64,000 nucleotides of DNA from an uncultured Methanobrevibacter sp. (lineage in GTDB: Archaea; Methanobacteriota; Methanobacteria; Methanobacteriales; Methanobacteriaceae). The translations under genes were made by a program, and so were the position numbers. Location of the stretch: positions 1 to 64,000 of the forward strand of contig NZ_OMWD01000013.1 of assembly GCF_900314695.1 (NCBI RefSeq), written 5' to 3'. Under the pieces are notes generated by a model. It was not told where the DNA came from. It worked only from the letters and a program-made list of their open reading frames with translations, and did no database searches. Shown here one piece after another: positions 61,689 through 64,000 of the stretch. Position 1 is the stretch's first letter; each line of letters starts with the position of its first letter.

Positions 61689-62699
61689 ATGAAATATAAA
61701 ATGTATGATGAAATGATGGAACAACCTGATTCACTTAAAAGCACTTTTGAAAGTGAATTTTCCAAAATGGAAGAGGTTTCAAATTTGATTGGCGATGTTG
61801 ACAAGGTATATTTAATCGGTTGCGGCAGTTCAATTTCAACCTGCTACAGCGTCAGAGATGCAATAAGGATGTCAACCACCAACATTAACATTGAAGTTTA
61901 CACAGGCTATGAATTTTACTACAATAAGAAATTACAGCAAGACGAAAACACATTGGCTATTTTCACTTCCCAATCCGGCGAAACCGCTGATACTTTATCA
62001 TCACTGAGAAGAGCTAATGAATACGGCATTCACACAGTTTCAATTTCAAACGAACCTGAAAGCTCAATGATAAAAGAAGCTAAAACTCCAATTATAACCA
62101 GATGCGAGACAGAAACAGCTATTTTAGGTACAAAAACTTATATCACCCAACTTGCCTGTCTATATCAAATATTATTCAGCGCTTCAGACTATGAAAACAA
62201 GGATGAACTCCTGTCAGAATTGGGTGAAATGCCTGAAATGCTGGAAAAACTATTGCTTACAACTGAAGAGGACAACAAAGCATTGGCTGAAAAATATGCT
62301 GGAGAAGACATTTTCTACTGTCTTGGAAGCGGTCCGAACTTCGGTCTTGCATACAAACTGGCAATGACCATGCTTATGGAAGGAGCAATCAAACATGCAT
62401 GCCCTGAATATTCAGCAGAATTCCGTCACGGATTGATTGAAAGGGCTGAAAAGGATGTTCCTGTAATATTTTTAACATCAGATCTTGAATCCGATGAAAT
62501 AACTCAAAAGGCAATTGACTTTTGCGAAAATCTTGAAGCCAAATCAATAATATATAAGCTCGCAGACTATGCTGAAGTGGATAAATTATTGTCTCCATTC
62601 GTTTTGGTTATTCCTCTTGAATGGTTTGTATATTACTTGGCACACTTCAACGGCGAAGATCCTGGTGCAACAAGACACATCGGAAAAGTAAGATATTAG
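61689..62699 (+). CDS. SIS-domain protein, GlmS isomerase-like
   Basis: The 336-residue protein contains two sugar isomerase (SIS) domains. The first has VYLIGCGSSISTCYSV and IFTSQSGETADTLSSLRR (about 38-110), the second YCLGSGPNFGLAYKLAM and YSAEFRHGLIERAE (about 205-260). It resembles the isomerase half of glucosamine-6-phosphate synthase, without the glutaminase domain, so it may be a fructosamine or amino-sugar isomerase/deaminase acting with separate ammonia. ATG start with AAGGAG nine bases earlier. It ends with a hairpin terminator. Confidence 0.8.
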   Translation: MKYKMYDEMMEQPDSLKSTFESEFSKMEEVSNLIGDVDKVYLIGCGSSISTCYSVRDAIRMSTTNINIEVYTGYEFYYNKKLQQDENTLAIFTSQSGETADTLSSLRRANEYGIHTVSISNEPESSMIKEAKTPIITRCETETAILGTKTYITQLACLYQILFSASDYENKDELLSELGEMPEMLEKLLLTTEEDNKALAEKYAGEDIFYCLGSGPNFGLAYKLAMTMLMEGAIKHACPEYSAEFRHGLIERAEKDVPVIFLTSDLESDEITQKAIDFCENLEAKSIIYKLADYAEVDKLLSPFVLVIPLEWFVYYLAHFNGEDPGATRHIGKVRY

Positions 62700-62700
62700 A

Positions 62701-62733
62701 TGTAGATTCAATCTACATTAAACTATTTTTTTT
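62701..62733 (+). terminator. Terminator between convergent SIS and hsp20 genes
   Basis: TGTAGATT (62701-62708) pairs with AATCTACA (62710-62717), followed by a T run at 62726-62733. The symmetrical stem and the A-rich left side could serve both directions. Confidence 0.6.
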
Positions 62734-62773
62734 AAAAGATTTTCATAAAAAAAAGGAAAGGAATGTAGAATGA

Positions 62774-63343
62774 TTATTCCACATTTACTTTATGTTTTGG
62801 TATGATTAGTTTTGGAATGCTTATGATTACCATTCCGTTGTTGAATTTTGCTGAAATGTTTTCTAAGTCGATGCTGTTTTCAAATCTGATGGTTTTAACA
62901 CATCTTCCTGATTTTAAGGAGTTGACAATAAGTTCGGCTTCATCTTCTTCAAACTCTTCGATATATGGGACGAATGTAGCTTCAATACTGATGTCGTTGT
63001 CTCCAGCTTCAATTAAAATGTCTTCTTTGTCAATTCCAGGGACTGCTGCTTTGATATAGTAGACATCATCGGTTTCAACCAAGTCAACATCTAAGCTTTG
63101 TACAGTAGTTTTTTTGTAGTCAGCATATTTTTTGTCTGCTGCTTTTTGCATGCTTTTGAGGTTTTCTTTAAATTCATCAATGCTTCTTGATAAGTCGCTA
63201 ATGACATTGTCTGCAATGGTTTTGCCTTTTTCTTTTGTTTCTTCGTATTTGTCTTTCATGTCATCTTTCTTTTCATCAGTTTTTTCTTCAAATTCGTCTT
63301 TTTTATCGGAAATTTTGGTTTCGATAGTTTCTCCATCTACCAT
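62774..63343 (-). CDS. hsp20: Small heat shock protein (Hsp20/alpha-crystallin)
   Basis: The 189-residue protein has an unusually long charged N-terminal coiled coil (about 1-75: KISDKKDEFEEKTDEKKDDM and onward). The alpha-crystallin domain follows (about 90-180) with YIKAAVPGIDKEDILIEAGD, IRFENSIDLENISAKFNNGM and VISIPK at its end. These chaperones hold unfolding proteins and form large oligomers. The long lysine/glutamate-rich head is atypical for hsp20. A canonical TATA box lies upstream and GGAGTG precedes the ATG. Confidence 0.85.
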   Translation of the reverse strand: MVDGETIETKISDKKDEFEEKTDEKKDDMKDKYEETKEKGKTIADNVISDLSRSIDEFKENLKSMQKAADKKYADYKKTTVQSLDVDLVETDDVYYIKAAVPGIDKEDILIEAGDNDISIEATFVPYIEEFEEDEAELIVNSLKSGRCVKTIRFENSIDLENISAKFNNGMVIISIPKLIIPKHKVNVE

Positions 63344-63403
63344 TTTTTCACACTCCGTATTTATTTAAAAACATTTGATTATATTTTATTTACTTTATGT
63401 TAG

Positions 63404-63411
63404 TATATAAA
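63404..63411 (-). promoter_or_regulatory. TATA box of hsp20
   Basis: On the minus strand GAAAACTTTATATACTAA contains a BRE-like purine stretch followed by TTTATATA, about 60 bases before the start codon. Heat-induced use is likely for the gene type but not visible in the sequence. Confidence 0.55.
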
Positions 63412-63479
63412 GTTTTCTATTTTTGTAACTAAAAGTAATTAAAACTTAATTCCTTTAATCTTTGATTTTTAATATAAAT

Positions 63480-63724
63480 AATGGGCCATTTTATAAATTT
63501 ATTTAATTATTTTCTTAATATTAATAATGGGGATTATTCAATGGTTTAAATTATGTAAAATCATATTTCTTTTTGGTTTATAATGCTTTTAATTGGGGGG
63601 TAACTATACAATTTTTTCAGAATATGCTTTGGGTAAGATATATTTGTTTTGAATATTACTTTTCATAATATTCGATTTAAATTAAGAGATGTATAAAATA
63701 ACCAAAAAGAGTATTAATTTAAAT
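63480..63724. other. Non-coding AT-rich stretch at the right end
   Basis: No gene or open frame with a ribosome binding site is seen. The region is rich in T runs and short AT repeats. It leads into the hairpin repeat at 63725, whose transcription direction is unknown. Confidence 0.35.
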
Positions 63725-63769
63725 CAATGCCTACAACATGATAAAACATGTTGAAACAGATGGGCATTG
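63725..63769 (+). ncRNA. Hairpin repeat element, copy 1
   Basis: CAATGCC at 63725-63731 pairs with GGCATTG (63763-63769) and, inside it, CAACATG pairs with CATGTTG across ATAAAA. The outline is a two-part stem with an internal asymmetric bulge. The sequence recurs 200 bp downstream with compensating changes, so folding may be under selection. Whether it is transcribed is not known. Confidence 0.4.
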
Positions 63770-63924
63770 GATTAAAAATCCATTAAATCAAATGTTTTAG
63801 AATTTAATCATGTCTAGAAGGGGACTTAAACTCTAATGAATATTATGGCATAGACGGTTTATAAAATTAATTCAGTGAAAAGAAATTCTTTGAAAGATTT
63901 TTAAAATTAGTAAAAGATAGAATT

Positions 63925-63968
63925 CAATGCCTACAACATGGCATGCATGTTTGAACAGGTAGACATTG
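63925..63968 (+). ncRNA. Hairpin repeat element, copy 2
   Basis: CAATGCCTAC (63925-63934) pairs with GTAGACATTG (63959-63968), one mismatch, and the inner ACATG pairs with CATGT. Compared with copy 1 the outer arm gained pairs (CTAC/GTAG) while the inner stem loop changed from ATAAAA to GCATG. Both copies are followed by a conserved stretch ending TTTAGAATTTA. The second copy runs close to the window end, so more copies may follow outside. Confidence 0.4.
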
Positions 63969-64000
63969 AAACACATCAAATTAAAGTTTAGAATTTATAT

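Noticed and set aside
63725..63968. Possible start of a CRISPR array at the right end
   Set aside because: Two copies are 200 bp apart, far more than a spacer length, with unequal sequence; no cas gene is in the window.

Overview
The window is chromosomal DNA of a methanogenic archaeon of the order Methanobacteriales, most likely a Methanobrevibacter. The support is a corrinoid-binding MtrA protein, a Mur-ligase-like coenzyme F430 synthetase (CfbE), a hypusine-type aIF5A, pyruvoyl arginine decarboxylase, an adhesin-like beta-helix protein, very AT-rich DNA, TATA-type promoters and GGAGGTGAT-type ribosome binding sites. I found no rRNA, tRNA or CRISPR array.

Layout. (1) 1-14.6 kb is accessory. 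It holds a broken DDE transposase, a double-domain GT2 glycosyltransferase, a ROK kinase gene, a protein that looks like a CD-NTase fold stripped of its catalytic acids, a four-gene phosphonate cluster (two cytidylyltransferase modules, PEP mutase, phosphonopyruvate decarboxylase, phosphonoacetaldehyde reductase; no aminotransferase), a surface beta-helix protein, and a second copy of the ROK gene. The two ROK genes are direct repeats (about 93 % identical protein) that bracket the phosphonate cluster. (2) 14.9-26.7 kb is a defence-like island: four proteins with HEPN or HEPN-like signatures, a tight three-gene operon ending in a PD-(D/E)XK nuclease, a Schlafen/AlbA_2 protein, a two-gene unit ending in a PIN domain, decayed genes and transposase remnants. 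(3) 26.9-37.9 kb holds cell-envelope and sugar-nucleotide genes (GT2, hexapeptide acyltransferase, galU, UDP-glucose dehydrogenase, GT2-TagF fusion, PAP2 phosphatase), with a bacterial-type metK and a long CofE homologue. (4) 38-44.5 kb has a lone soluble MtrA, small conserved genes, a half-HsdS next to an HsdM-like protein that has lost its methyltransferase motifs, and a Kef-type antiporter. (5) 44.5-62.7 kb is mainly core metabolism: gfcR, a sugar dehydrogenase, hemC, cfbE, phosphatase-NAD kinase fusion, pdaD, aIF5A, agmatinase, purine permease, zinc-ribbon proteins, ornithine cyclodeaminase family protein, adenine deaminase and a SIS protein. (6) The right end carries hsp20 and a non-coding stretch with two copies of a hairpin-forming element spaced exactly 200 bp apart.

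How the genes fit together. The phosphonate genes should convert PEP to 2-hydroxyethylphosphonate, and the two cytidylyltransferases suggest it is activated with CTP and placed on a lipid or polysaccharide. The glycosyltransferase/TagF and UDP-sugar genes nearby make an envelope destination plausible. pdaD, speB and aIF5A form a polyamine/hypusine neighbourhood, and hemC and cfbE belong to tetrapyrrole/F430 synthesis. The most promising unexplained material is the HEPN-rich island, the nuclease operon at 15.7-17.3 kb, the pseudo-nucleotidyltransferase at 5.9 kb and the dead HsdM/half-HsdS pair. All functional calls rest on motifs read by eye; no database search was run.
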